DNA from: Euglena gracilis
Lineage: Eukaryota > Euglenida > Euglenophyceae > Euglenales
Direction of reading: 5' to 3'
Length of the DNA stretch: 64,000 nucleotides
Assembly (NCBI GenBank): GCA_039621445.1
Contig: CP154954.1
Span: forward strand, 69,816,670-69,880,669
The notes under the pieces were generated by a model, which saw only the letters and a list, made by a program, of their open reading frames with translations, did not search any database and had not been told where the DNA came from. The position numbers and the translations under genes were made by a program. Below, one piece after another: positions 43,430-53,662 of this stretch (its first letter is position 1; every line of letters begins with the position of its first letter).

Positions 43430-44040
43430 TTTTTTCTTCGGCAGGAGCTTTGTTTATGGGTTTTTTTTTTGTTTTGGGCCAGATGGTGCCAGATTTTGAC
43501 CAGAAACGTTTTATCCTGAGACACTCGTTTTCTTCTGAAACTTGTTTTTTTTTGTTCCTTGCATTCTTTTTTTGTTGTGCAACAAGTTCTCTTTGCTCAA
43601 GTAAGCTAAAAAATTGGGAGGGGTGCAGTTTTTGAGCCTGGCAAATGGGTCAATTTTGGAGGGTTTGTGATGGCCAGTTATGGACTGATGGGTGGCCGTG
43701 TTTCTGGCCAGTTTTTTTGGCGATATTTTGATATTTTCAATGGCCACAAGTTTTTTTGGGGGCGGGTCCTCTGGCAGGCATCTTTTTGTCCGAGCTCCTA
43801 TGGGTTAAACCAACAGGCGGGCCGCACTTCGGTCCGAACATTCACCCGGGCGAACTTAGGCCCGGACGAACTTAGTCCCCCGCCGACACACATTCATTCC
43901 TTATCCAGCCATCACTGCGTGCGACGTGCGTGTTGTTTGGTCTGGATAGCCGGGCGGCTAGCGACAGTGGCTTTCATCGCGACAGTGGCTTTCATCTGGA
44001 CAGATGGCTGGACAGCCGGCAGGTTGGTCGGCTACAACGT
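43430..44040. repeat. B-C copy of the composite dispersed segment
   Basis: It runs from TTTATGGGTTTTTTTTTTGT, through GATGGTGCCAGATTTTGACC and the GTTCCTTGCATTC junction, to CACTGCG, GTTGTTTGGTCTGGATAGCC and GACAGTGGCTTTCATC (the last duplicated locally). It supplies an insert (43620-43880) that is also seen, inverted, at 13010-13260. Confidence 0.75.
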
Positions 44041-44578
44041 CATCCCGATCTCCCCCCCCCAAACAATCCCCCCCCCTTTTGGCCAATTTTCAGAATCCTG
44101 GTGTGGTCCAAAAAAAGCCAGCTGAATAATTTCCCCCCCAGAAAAATTTGGAATGCCAGTTGTGGTGACAGACACGAAGAGTTGGAACTCATTCTCCCCA
44201 ATGGTGGGGGCATCAACATCAATGATAGACATGTCTGTGGGACAGCGGAAATCAAAGGCAATACCCCGAAAAGAGTTCAAAATCCGCAACCGGTCCAAAA
44301 AACAGCTGCATATTTCCCCCCAAAATTTTTTTGGAATTTTGGCTGCCCAAGGGGGGGGGGAATTGATCGGGGTGACGCTGTAGGTTGGCAACCACCTGTG
44401 GCCCAAAACTGCACCAGTTCACCATTTTGTTGCAAACAAAACGGACAGACAAACAAAAATGTTCAAGCAGGAACAAGAATCACGAAGTACACTCGTTGCT
44501 CCACAACGAAAATAAAATGGTGCAGTTTAGCAGGGACATGCTCAGGTCCAGATTACCAATCCTTCCAATGACTCATCA

Positions 44579-45070
44579 TCATGTCCAAACCAACTGCAGC
44601 AGAGAAAAATGAACATTCACTAACAGAATTGTTTGGCAAACCTTTGTTATGGGGAGCTTGAAAATACAAATCCAACACAAAGTTTTCACCAATACCTCCT
44701 CCAGTTCTGGTTGAACAGACACCTGCAACAAGGCCAGCCGTCTCTCAGATCTCTGCTGCTCCGTTGTGAATCCGTGATCAAAGTACTTCTGCACAGGTGG
44801 CTGCGGCGGCTGGGGCTGAGAATGGTGCATCATATATTGATGCTTCTGCCTCGTGGCATTTGCACTCTGACACCAGGAACAATGTCGGCAACTGACCTTC
44901 AATGGCTACAACGTCAAAGTGTTTATGAAGTTGAACTCCACTTCCGCCATTCTCAAGCCTGGGCATCTGGGCAACAGACAGAGGACCTTGGGAGAAGATA
45001 ACTCAGGTCTTCGAAGACGAACAGGGAACGAATCCAGGGTGGCCTGCCATACTCGAGTGACAAATTACCT
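44579..45070 (-). pseudogene. Possible BED-type zinc-finger (hAT-like N-terminal) fragment
   Basis: A minus-strand frame at 44579-44902 contains CRHCSWCQSANATRQKHQYM, which loosely fits the C-x2-C...H pattern of BED fingers in hAT transposases. It is followed by a Pro/Gln stretch and FTTEQQRSERRLALLQ. Upstream in a neighbouring frame (to about 45070) RQATLDSFPVRLRRPE resembles the linker in front of such fingers. The two need a frame change or splice. The part near 44580-44690 also belongs to an inverted repeat. Identification is tentative. Confidence 0.3.
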
Positions 45071-45553
45071 TTTAGGGCAGCCGCAAACCCCCTCGTTGGT
45101 AAAAAAAAGACCTAAATACAAAATGGTTTCATCTCTACAATAAAAAATGAGTTTTAAACTACAAGCAACTAAAATACCGGGCCATGCCTGGGGGCACGCA
45201 CAGGGAAAGTATCATGTTTTTTTGTCACTTCAAATGTCTGAAAATTTTTTGAAATTTCATCATTTTTGTGTATGAAATTGGTGTTCTTTGGTAATTTTTT
45301 AGACAAAATTTTCACCATCCTCGGCGCTTCATGCCATCAGGGGGGTCTTACTTCTGGGGGCATTCTTATTTTTGGATTTTTGCTGGATCGGCCCAGTGGT
45401 GGGTCTAATTTTTGGGGGGGTCTTATTTTTTGTCTTCCGGTTCTGGACCTTCCACAGCACCTCAAGGTGCTCCCAGGTCAGACGGATTCCGCACACTTTG
45501 TGCACCCATCCGGGGGGGGACGTCTGGCTCCCATCGCCAGGTGGCCGCGCACA

Positions 45554-45912
45554 GGAGGCTAGGCGCGCCGCTCGGGGGGGGTCCGGGACCCCCCCCCGCG
45601 CGGCCCCTGCGCGGCCGCTCGCCCCCCCCCTGGACCCCCCCCACTGTGCCTAGCATAACCAAGAAAAAAATTTTTGGTGAAAAATCGCGATTTTTTGAGG
45701 CCCAAAAATGACCAAAAATGACCATTTTCGGACACAAAATGGCAAATTTGGGGGCTGCGTGCTTTGCGCGCGGCCAAAAAAAGCACTTTTTTGGTCACTC
45801 GCGGCCGCCCTCGGACCCCCTCCCCCCCCTCGCGGCAGCGCCGCGCGTGGCAGTCGCCTCTCTCCCCCCCCCAGTCCCCCCCCACCCCCCCCCCTCTGTG
45901 CCTCGCTTCCAC
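45554..45912. mobile_element. C/G-rich element, copy 1
   Basis: Starts GGAGGCTAGGCGCGCCGCTC and shares with 47148-47597 the CTGGACCCCCCC, ACTGTGCCTAGCATA(A), AAAAATGACCATTTTCGGAC, GCGCGCGGCCAAAAAAAGCA and GGCCGCCCTCGGACC blocks in order. The right terminus (GTGCCTCGCTTCC) is diverged. No transposase. Confidence 0.65.
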
Positions 45913-47147
45913 CCCCCTGTCCGGTGCGCTTATTCTCTTCCCCTCCCCCACCCCGCCCCCCCCCCCTTATTTGGCGTAATTTTTTTTTGGGGTTCCTTAA
46001 GTGAGTCCATTAGCAATTAGTGGGGGGGGGTTTAGCCCAATTGCCAATGGACGTTCCTTGCCACTTTGGCCAATTTCGGCAAGGTCTCAGAAAACCTCCA
46101 AAAACGTCCGTTTTGAAAATGTTAAAAATTGCCGGATAAGAAGAGGTCATGACCAATCCAAAAATGCACAAAAAATCGACCAATTTTGCACACGTCAAAA
46201 ATTATGGGGTCGGGGTCCTCGAGCCCCCCCCCAATTGTCCCCCCCCCCCCTAATTGGCTAATTGGGGGTCTGAAGGAGCCCGGCCATTAGCCAAATAGGG
46301 GGGGATGCCCCCTGTGACTCACAGGAAAATGACCAAAACCATAGCTCGACAATACAAAGACTATTTCGCCGCAAATCTCCCGTCAGGTCATGTTCATCGT
46401 TGGTGGAGGCTGCATATTTGCCCATTTGAAGTCATTTTTTGTCAATTTTTGTCAATTTTGCCAATTTTGGGATTTTTTTGACCAATTTTGACCATTTCAG
46501 CCTATTTTTGGGTCATTCTATAGCCATTGTGAAGGATTTTTTCTAACAAATTATTCGAATGACTAAAAATTGCTCAGTTGGTGGTCCAATTTCCACGAGC
46601 TGACAAAAAAATACCTATAATGGACGGGAAAAAGCTCAAATTTTGTGTGGAACGGTTTCAAGTGACTAAAATTGCCCAAAATAGCCCCTCTTGTAGGGCT
46701 TTGCACCCCAAATTAGGCATTGACCACTCAAAGTTAGGAACTGGCCCACCAAATCCCCTCAAAACTAGAAACCCTTTCACTCATTAGGAATTTACCGCTC
46801 AAAATAAGGCGCCGGCACACCAAATTTGGGATTACCACTCAAATGTCAGTACTTTACACCCAAAATTAGGCATTTGCCACTCAAAGTTAGGAATATACAC
46901 ATGAAAATAGGAATTTGCACCTCAAAATTAGGAATTGGCACACCAAATTAGGATTTTGCCTTCCAAAATTTGGAACAGCCACACCAAATTAGGCATTTGC
47001 AACTCAACAAAAGCTCAACGACAGGACCCGGCTTCCGTCACGCCGTCGGCCAGCCGTCGGCCAGCCGTGTGCTCCCCCCCTTACCACCACCCCCAACCTA
47101 AATGACCCTATTAATGTTGCTTCAGGACCCCCCAAGGGGTCATCCAG
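45913..47147. repeat. Non-genic DNA with a degenerate ~20-bp tandem array
   Basis: 46012-46262 has inverted ends ATTAGCAATTAGTGGGGG and CCCCCTAATTGGCTAAT, a possible small element. 46690-47010 is an array of roughly fifteen CACCAAATTAGGNATTTGC-like units with heavy substitution. No gene is recognised. Confidence 0.6.
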
Positions 47148-47597
47148 GGAGGCTGGGCGCGCCGCTCGGGGGGGTCCGGGCCCCCCCTCCCCCCCCCCCC
47201 GCGCGGCCCCTGCGCGGCCGCCCGCGCGGCCGCTCGCCCCCCCCCTGGACCCCCCCCTCCCCCCACTGTGCCCAGCATAGCCAAAAAAAAAAAATTTGCC
47301 GAAAAAAATCGCAATTTTTTGAGGCCCAAAAATGACCAAAAATGACCATTTTCGGACACAAATGGCAAATTTGGGGGCCGCGCGCTCTGCGCGCGGCCAA
47401 AAAAAGCACTTTTTTGGTCAAAAATGGCCCAAAAATGGCAAAAAATGACCACTTTTTGGACCCGAAAATCACCGATTGTAGGATGCGTTCCGCCCGCGCG
47501 GCCGCCCTCGGACCCCCCTCCCCCCCCTCCCCCCCTCCCCCCCGCGCCGCCGCGCCCCCCCCCTCAGCCCCCCCCCCCCCCGCTGTGCCTAGCCTCC
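47148..47597. mobile_element. C/G-rich element, copy 2 (450 bp)
   Basis: Ends GGAGGCTGGGC and GCCTAGCCTCC are inverted repeats of 11 bp with one mismatch. The interior matches 45554-45912 and additionally contains TTTTTGGACCCGAAAATCAC. Two long poly-C blocks (47228-47265, 47510-47580) lie symmetrically inside the ends. No target duplication is evident. Confidence 0.65.
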
Positions 47598-47612
47598 TAG
47601 GGGGTATCTTAC

Positions 47613-47649
47613 TGAAATTTATGAAATTTATGAAATTTATGAAATTTAA
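47613..47649. repeat. 10-bp tandem repeat TGAAATTTAT, 3.7 copies
   Basis: Perfect short direct repeat directly after the C/G-rich element. Confidence 0.9.
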
Positions 47650-48059
47650 TTTTTTTTGGAAAATTCACCTCGGCCCCAACCTCAAAAACCAAATTTCATG
47701 GCTTTCCCTCACATCTGGCAACATTGGCAAACCACAGCACACCTCCACAGCCGTGGCGTTGTTGTCCGATTTGAAATCTGCCATTGGGCATGGCCAGAGG
47801 AAAAGCTGGAAAAAGTGAAAGAATGTCATTGCCAAAGCCAAAACGACAACCAATCACAACGAAATGAAATCAGTTCAACCACGATACCCAAAATCATTCA
47901 AAAAAATGTGCTGACCTGGGGGTCGGACACCCTCGGCACGGCAAAATGGGCACCCCCCCACCCATGGTGAGCCGACCCCCTCAGCACGGCACGCCAAACC
48001 ATGACGAACAATGACAAACAGCCATCACTTTTGCATGATATGTGCTTTGTTAGTCATCG

Positions 48060-48130
48060 GTCAGATGGTCAAGTGGTCAAAGACCCCAGCTTGAGGTGCT
48101 GGCCTCCTCTGGAGGCGCGGGTTCTATATC
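48060..48130 (+). tRNA. Truncated tRNA-like sequence, Leu type
   Basis: GTCAGATGGTCAAGTGGTC is a good class-II A-box region. The anticodon arm CCAGC-TTGAGGT-GCTGG pairs perfectly, with anticodon GAG. A long variable arm (CCTCCTCTGGAGG) follows, then GCGGGTTC. The 3' strand of the T arm is missing because a perfect palindrome begins at 48134. It is therefore a broken tRNA or tRNA-derived repeat interrupted in the T loop. Confidence 0.55.
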
Positions 48131-48133
48131 AAG

Positions 48134-48217
48134 AACTGCGTCTTAAACGCAGACTCTGACCTGAGTCTGCGTTTCGAAACGCAGACTCAGGTCAGAGTCT
48201 GCGTTTAAGACGCAGTT
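48134..48217. repeat. Perfect 84-bp palindrome
   Basis: The two 42-nt halves meet at TTTC|GAAA and are exact reverse complements. Each half contains AAACGCAGACT motifs in both senses (GTCTTAAACGCAGACTCTGA). Related, less perfect AAACACAGACT motifs occur at 49336-49425, inside the right end of the adjoining element. Confidence 0.97.
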
Positions 48218-48218
48218 A

Positions 48219-49455
48219 TTTAAGGCTGTGTTTATAAAGCAACATGGCTTTGGTCAAAGTCTGTGTTTCAGAACCTCGACGAAGGACGGCAGACTGACGA
48301 CATATTTTTTGGACAAAGCGAAGCTGAATTAGGATCCGCTGCACAGATTCCGGACGGCCGGAACCCCCGGAATAAGAATATGTGGCCGCCGGGCAGATTT
48401 TTTGCCGCCGCCTGTGGTCTTCCGAACTAGAATCCTTTCGAAACAGTGGTAACATTACCGTTAAACATGGGGAACACGTGAAAGGTGACACAAGATTTGC
48501 ATCGACTCCTTTCTTTCAATACCCCATTTTGCCTGTTTCACTTTGCAACGTTGATAAGAATGCTGTGGGCGCTGCACCCAACGATCCAAGAGTTCTTTGG
48601 TAGGCTTAAATTGATGAGCACCAGATGTCACCTAACCTAACCTTGTGTGGTGATATTTTTGAGCACTTCCCTCTGGGCCACTTGGGAAAAAAAAAACCCT
48701 CACCCCTCAAAGTGCCCCCAGAGTGGCCAATTTTTTGGCAAATTTGTCCCCCCCCCCCGTCAAAGTGGCCAATTTCTCTTGGCGCCGAAGGCGCCAAAGC
48801 CCAAAAATTGACCCCCCCCCCCAACGTGTCCCCTCCCTACAATGGCCGTTTTGGCAAATTTGTTCCCCCCCTCCTCAAAGTGGCCATTTTTCTGGGCGCC
48901 GAAGGTGCCAAAGCCCAAAAATTGACCCCCCCCCCAAAGTGTCCCCTCCCTCAAAATGGCCGCTTTGGCAAATTTGTTCCCCCCCCCTTGGCGCCGAAGG
49001 CGCCGAAGCCCAAAGATTGACCCCCCCAAAGTGTCCCCTCCCTACAATGGCCGTTTTGGCAACTTTGTTCCCCCCCTCAAAGTGGCCATTTTTTCTGGGC
49101 GCCGAAGGCGCCAAAGCCCAAAGTTTGACCCCTCCCCCCAAAGTGCCCCCTCCCTCACAATGGCCGTTTTGGCAAATTTGTCCCCCCCCCCTCCTCAAAG
49201 TGGCTATTTTCTCTTGGCGCCGAAGGCGCCAAAGCCCAAAAATTGATCCCCCCCCCCAAAGTGCACCTTATTTCTGCATCGGGATGCTTCGGGTCCAAAT
49301 ATTGTGAACACAATTTTCTTGGTCGGAGTCCGTGTTTAGAAACACAGACTTAGGTCAAAGTCTGTGTTTCTAAACACAGACTTCGGCACGCCAAAGTCTG
49401 TGTTTAGAAACACAGACTTTGACCAAAGCCATGTTGCTATAAACACAGCCTTAAA
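48219..49455. mobile_element. ~1.24-kb inverted-repeat element containing a tandem array
   Basis: The left end TTTAAGGCTGTGTTTATA(AA)GCAACATGGCTTTGGTCAAAGTCTG is matched as reverse complement at about 49405-49455, about 50 bp with a 2-bp gap. TTAA sits at both outer ends (48220-48223, 49451-49454), which could be a piggyBac-like TTAA target. The interior has no transposase; it holds the tandem array at 48690-49265. Confidence 0.75.
48690..49265. repeat. ~110-bp tandem array, 5 copies
   Basis: The unit contains CTCAAAGTGGCCA(A)TTT, GGCGCCGAAGGCGCC, AAAGCCCAAAAATTGA, a poly-C run, AAAGTGTCCCCTCCCT and ATGGCCGTTTTGGCAAATTT. GGCGCCGAAGGCGCC-type dyads at about 48781, 48895, 48990, 49098 and 49217 mark the copies. 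Frames rich in Pro and AEGAKA are artefacts. Confidence 0.9.
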
Positions 49456-49514
49456 CCCCGCTCTGATCATTCTTTGTTCACCAAAAAAGGATTCCTCGTG
49501 TAGTTCGGGAAAAT

Positions 49515-49597
49515 TGTCACAGTGGGGTTTGAACTCACGCCCCAACAGAGGACCAGGTTTCAAAGCTGGCGTCATTTGACCACTTGACCATTTGGCG
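49515..49597 (-). tRNA. tRNA-like sequence, Ser type
   Basis: On the minus strand, ATGGTCAAGTGGTCAAATGA is a class-II A-box region. The loop CTTTGAAA gives anticodon TGA (Ser), although the anticodon stem has one mismatch. The variable arm CCTCTGTTGGGG and T arm GTGAG-TTCAAAC-CCCAC follow. The acceptor stem pairs poorly. With the plus-strand tRNA-like sequence at 48060-48130, it faces inward toward the element. Confidence 0.5.
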
Positions 49598-49886
49598 AAT
49601 GCCAAGGAATTAATTACACACCGACGAAGCCTTTTGACTCACTAGACAAATGAAGCATGGCCATCATAGGTGAGAAATCATTGCATTTTGGGACAGATCA
49701 TAAAAGGAATCAACTAAAAATCAACTCACCTTCCAACAGGCCACAAAAACAAGACAGACTTAGACCACGGCAAAGTGTCCAAATGTTCACATAGCAAACA
49801 TAGCTAAATGGTTGAATCGGATGAATACCTCTTGGAAGGGTGCAGGCTTTGTTTCATAAACCCCCCGGGGGGGAACGTTCGGTGTA

Positions 49887-50052
49887 CCCCCCCCCCTCAT
49901 TGTCCCACCGACCTCTCTCCCCGGGAGGACCGACTGGACAATAAGGGGGGGGGACAATACGACCGTTCCAAAGGAATTTCATTGGCCGAGCCAAAAAAAA
50001 AACCCCGTCGGCCGGGGCCGAGGGACAATCTGGGAGGACAATAAGGGGGGGG
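49887..50052. mobile_element. 166-bp miniature element, TA-flanked
   Basis: Ends C10-TCATTGTCC and GGACAATAA-G8, flanked by TA (49885-49886, 50053-50054). The interior includes GGACAATAAGGGG repeated and a GGCCGGGGCCGAGG palindrome. No coding capacity. Confidence 0.75.
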
Positions 50053-50054
50053 TA

Positions 50055-50470
50055 AGGCGGCGTTTTGAAATCCTTCGGTTTGGGCCGTCATTTTGGGGGG
50101 GGGGTGAGAGAGACACAGGGGGGGTGGCAAACAAAAGTTATCTCGCCGCAAAAATACTTTTTCCCCGATTTCTTTCCGAGGCTCACGGGGGAGGCAAACG
50201 TGATGAAGCAATGCCTGCCGGAGATGCTCAAACTTAGACGGCCGTAACTGGACACTAAAAAATCAAATTGCGCCTGGAATTGTGGCTTGAGAAAATAGCC
50301 CTTCAAAGGGTCTTTCGCAAAATGTCAATCTTCAAAGCCCATATAACGCCACAACTTCACCATAGAAAGCAAAATTCTTGGATATCTTTTTGTCACAAAA
50401 CCCCATGATTTCTACGGAATTAGTTAAGAAATTGGGGAAATGAGGTTCAAAAAAGGAGCAACATAGGTAG
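50055..50470. other. No recognised gene
   Basis: The sequence CTTAGACGGCCGTAACTGGA at 50234-50254 recurs at 51131-51152, marking a repeat boundary. Otherwise short frames only. Confidence 0.4.
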
Positions 50471-51525
50471 TTCAGGTGCAAATGCGCCTGAAATATGTTC
50501 TTTTCAATCAGACGAGATCTTTACATGAGTTATGTTGTTGGATGGGGCCTCACTCAAATCCAGGCGCAATTGCGCCTGAACGCATTCAAAAAAGAGGCCA
50601 ATTTGGTGGTCCCAAAAACAGATGAAAAAAGGTAAAACAACATTCAAAACAAGCTCGGAAGTATGCAGTCACGAGTCTTGAACGCAAGCACTTACTTCAC
50701 TGACTCAACAGAATACTTTGTGGAACGCCCCCATACAGATTAGTGCACATGAACACAAAAAAAATGCTGTCATATTTTTGGAGTCCTATCACATCGAAAT
50801 TTGAAAAAGACAAATGACGATAAATATAATTCATACATAAGATTAATTGCGAATTGACATTTCAAAAAATGGGACGTAATTGTGGCTGACAAGAAACTTC
50901 CAGGCGCATTTGCGCCTGGATCTTCAGAGAAACAGCACTTTTTTGCCTTCGACAGACAAGCATCCCGGCGCAAATGCGCCTGGACGGTTGCCAAAACAGT
51001 CAATTGCCAATTCACTTTTGATGAGGAATTGTCGAGTTGTGAATGCCACCCTATGTGACATGATTTTTGCATGTGACCGCTTTTTCACTTCCGTGGTTGT
51101 GTGGCAGATGTCTGGAAACACATTGACAAAGTCTTAGACGGCCGTAACTGGACAGTTTTTTTTCTCCAAAAAATTGGTTAAAATTTTGGCCTAAAACGGG
51201 TTTTCTAGGAACACTTTTGAAAAAATTCCAGGCGCATTTGCGCCTAAACCCAATTTTAAATATTGCCACAGAGTGCCATTAAATTGTATCTTTTTCAAGG
51301 GTTCCAGGCGCAAATGCGCCTGGAACCTCCCAGAAACGGGCGAAAAAGGACCATAATTTCACCCCAGACAGGTTTTGTCTTTGATCAAAACCAATTGGCA
51401 AAGAATAAATATTTTGGAAAATACACACAGTGTTCTATTTGTTGTATTGTCAAGGGGTGTCTCCCGAATATGTTTTTTAAGGTATTTTTGGCATCATCAG
51501 AAAAGTATTTTAGGCGCATTTGCGC
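50471..51525. repeat. Cluster of GGCGCA(A/T)TTGCGCC dyads
   Basis: Dyads near 50480, 50565, 50900, 50960, 51232, 51310 and 51515 are mostly of the form CAGGCGCATTTGCGCCTGG. They lie irregularly over about 1 kb, partly within the segment 51176-51470 that is duplicated at 10278-10571. No protein-coding frame is convincing. Confidence 0.8.
51176..51470. repeat. Near-identical copy of 10278-10571
   Basis: Same orientation as at 10.3 kb. Here the sequence continues past CTCCCGAAT into a further dyad-bearing stretch (TTTTTAAGGTATTTTTGG), so this may be the more complete copy. Confidence 0.9.
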
Positions 51526-51579
51526 CTAGAATACCTCTCAATACACCAAACAGTGGTAATGAAAAGAAAAGTCAAAGGG

Positions 51580-52080
51580 GACAAGGCAGTACAGTTGGTC
51601 AAACCTTGGGACCCCCCCCCCCCCCCCCCCCTGTACAGTTCCATCCCCCCCCTCCTGGCAGCCCCCCCCCCTCCCCCCCCACTTCCACCCCCCCCCGAGA
51701 CAGATGAAAAATTTTTTGTCCGAAATTGGTCATTTTTTTCATTTTTTGAAAGGAAATTTTGTCAGGATTTTCTTGACCATCACATTTTTTGGGATGCATT
51801 TTGGGCCATTTTTGAAGGAATGCCCAAAAAATTCTGTTTTGGATGGGGAAATGCAAAACCATTTTTTTTTTGCACATATTTTTTTTTAAAAAAGGAAAAA
51901 CCATCATGTCCTTGGAAAAACTAAAAACGTCACTTTGATGACCAAAAGATTACTTCAAAACTTTTTCCTGAAAAAAAATGGTCATTCCGCAAGGAAAAAA
52001 AGTCAACTTTTGCTTTTTTTTAAAACAAATAAACATTTGGGTTTTTTTTAAAAAAACATGTTTTTTTTATAAAAACAACA
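51580..52080. repeat. Inverted copy of 6300-6425, then a T/A-palindrome region
   Basis: 51580-51725 is the reverse complement of the 6.3-kb block. 51967-52080 matches 4165-4262 in the same orientation (AAATGGTCATTCCGCAAG, AAAGTCAACTTTTGCTTTT, then T-run/A-run palindromes). Confidence 0.65.
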
Positions 52081-52454
52081 AAACAAAAAAAAGTCAGTTT
52101 TTGAAGCATTGAAACTAAAAAAATGGTCAATCTAAAAAAAACAAAACTACTTCCAAAATTTTTTTTTATAAAAATTATTAAATTTTTTTTTTTAACATAA
52201 ACATTTCGAATTTTTATTATCATAAAAGTCAAATTATGTCCTTTTACTCACAACACGTCAAAAACCCTTGAGGGGGGGGGGGAGGGGGTGGCACCAGAGG
52301 GGTGTACCATGGTCGCCAACAAAATTTCGTTCAAAAAAATCGCGAAAATCGCCGGTGGCGTGGCGAGGGGGTCCGGCTAGGGGGGGGGAGGGGGGGTAAA
52401 TGGCGTGGCGAGGCCCTCGGAGAGGGGGGGGGGAGGGGTTGACCAACCCCCCCC

Positions 52455-52755
52455 CCCTAGTTAGTGACCCCCCCTATTAGTAACCCTTGGACCCCAGGCA
52501 AAAACAATTTTTTGGAGGGAAATATTTTTCTTTGAAAAAAACCACCAAATTTGGCCATCGGAATTTTTTGATGGTTGTCATTCATGAAAATTGCCCCGGA
52601 ATGCCCAAAAAGATAACCTTGAAACACCCAAGAATTGGGGTAGGGGGCAAAAATTGGGCATAAATTGCCCCCCCCTGAGTTAGCCAGTTCTTACACCCCC
52701 CCCCCCCTATTAGTCACCTTGGCCAAATTCCCCTCCCAAGGGGGTGACTAACTAT
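52455..52755. mobile_element. ~300-bp inverted-repeat element
   Basis: Left end CCCTAGTTAGTGACCCCCC and right end GGGGGTGACTAACTATGGGG are imperfect complements. Internal CCCTATTAGTAACC and CCCTATTAGTCACC resemble the ends. TA flanks are absent, so the exact termini are unsure. Confidence 0.55.
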
Positions 52756-52919
52756 GGGGGGGGGAATGGTATGTACAACGAAGACAACCTCAATTGGACG
52801 AAAAATGTCGCAACTGTCTCGGGGGTAGGCAGTACAGTTGCGATTTTCTGGGGACCCCCCCCCTCCCCCCCCCTGTACAGCTTCCAACCACCCCCCTTGG
52901 ACCCCCCCCCCTCCCCCCC

Positions 52920-53045
52920 CTGTGCCTTGTCCCCAAAGGTCAGCCGAGGGCGACCGTTGGTAAGAAAATCGGCCGCAGAGAAGACACGCTCCGCACTTGC
53001 TTGTGCAGCGGGGATGGAGGCCAAAAAACAACCCAGGGAGGACAA
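52920..53045 (-). pseudogene. hAT transposase C-terminal dimerisation fragment
   Basis: A minus-strand frame contains LSSLGCFLASIPAAQASAER followed by VFSAADFLTNGRPRL, matching the hAT C-terminal signature (L-x-IP-x-x-x-A-x-ERVFS). A stop lies a few codons upstream, and the frame runs into poly-G sequence downstream, so only the dimerisation motif survives. It is a different hAT lineage from the 12-kb fragment. The adjoining CAGTACAGTTG/CTGTACAG block resembles 6300-6425 and 51580-51725. Confidence 0.7.
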
Positions 53046-53139
53046 GCCAGTGTCAGGCTAATGCAATCCTCCTCTTGACCCACCCACAAAACGTGTTTCA
53101 AAAAATGAAAAATTCTTCTCGGGAGGCTCACCATGGCAA

Positions 53140-53206
53140 GGATTGCACTTGTTGGCACATATATGCATCCTAAGCATGAGGTCGTGGGTTCAATCCCCAC
53201 ACATGT
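53140..53206 (+). tRNA. tRNA-like sequence, Arg(CCT)-type loop
   Basis: It shows TTGCACTTGTTGGCACA (D-arm region), anticodon arm TATGC-ATCCTAA-GCATG (anticodon CCT) and a perfect T arm GTGGG-TTCAATC-CCCAC. No matching acceptor stem can be drawn, so it is a tRNA-derived remnant. Confidence 0.4.
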
Positions 53207-53545
53207 ATGTGATTGTTTCAATTATTCCACAGTGAATTTTGCCACAAGAGTTGTGAAATTAGGATTCCCCACTGACAGAAAATAAGAGCTCCAGGCGACG
53301 TGGCTGAATTTGGTGGTGATCGCCAGTCGTCTGACGAAAAGAGCTTTCGATCGAGGGGTGATTTTATACCTGGACGATTGACACAGCCAGAAATACCCTC
53401 GCGATCGCCGCAATTTGGTGAAGTGCAAAGTGGTGTGACATTGCAGTTCAGTGGTCGGAGATTGGTCCTGGGAGTGTCCTTTGGCCGAAGGGTGGGGACG
53501 CCGGTTCTGTCCTGAGCCCGGCGTCTCTAAAACGCCGGCTTAAAC

Positions 53546-53662
53546 AAGAGGTCTCGGACGCCGGTTCTGTCCAAAGCCCGGCGTTCCAAACGCCGGGTCC
53601 TTCGGACGGAACCGGCGTTTGGAACGCCGGGCTTTGGACAGAACCGGCGTCCGAGACCTCTT
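53546..53662. repeat. 117-bp hairpin with perfect 51-bp arms
   Basis: AAGAGGTCTCGGACGCCGGT... pairs exactly with its complement ending ...CCGAGACCTCTT, with a 15-nt loop. The internal motif is GAACCGGCGTCCGAGAC. The copy at 56217-56333 has one mismatch in the stem. An older half-arm (GACGCCGGTTCTGTCCTGAG) lies just upstream. Confidence 0.95.

Noticed and set aside
50660-50760. Possible tRNA remnant around CGAGTCTTGAACGCAAGC
   Set aside because: No acceptor, D or anticodon arm can be drawn.
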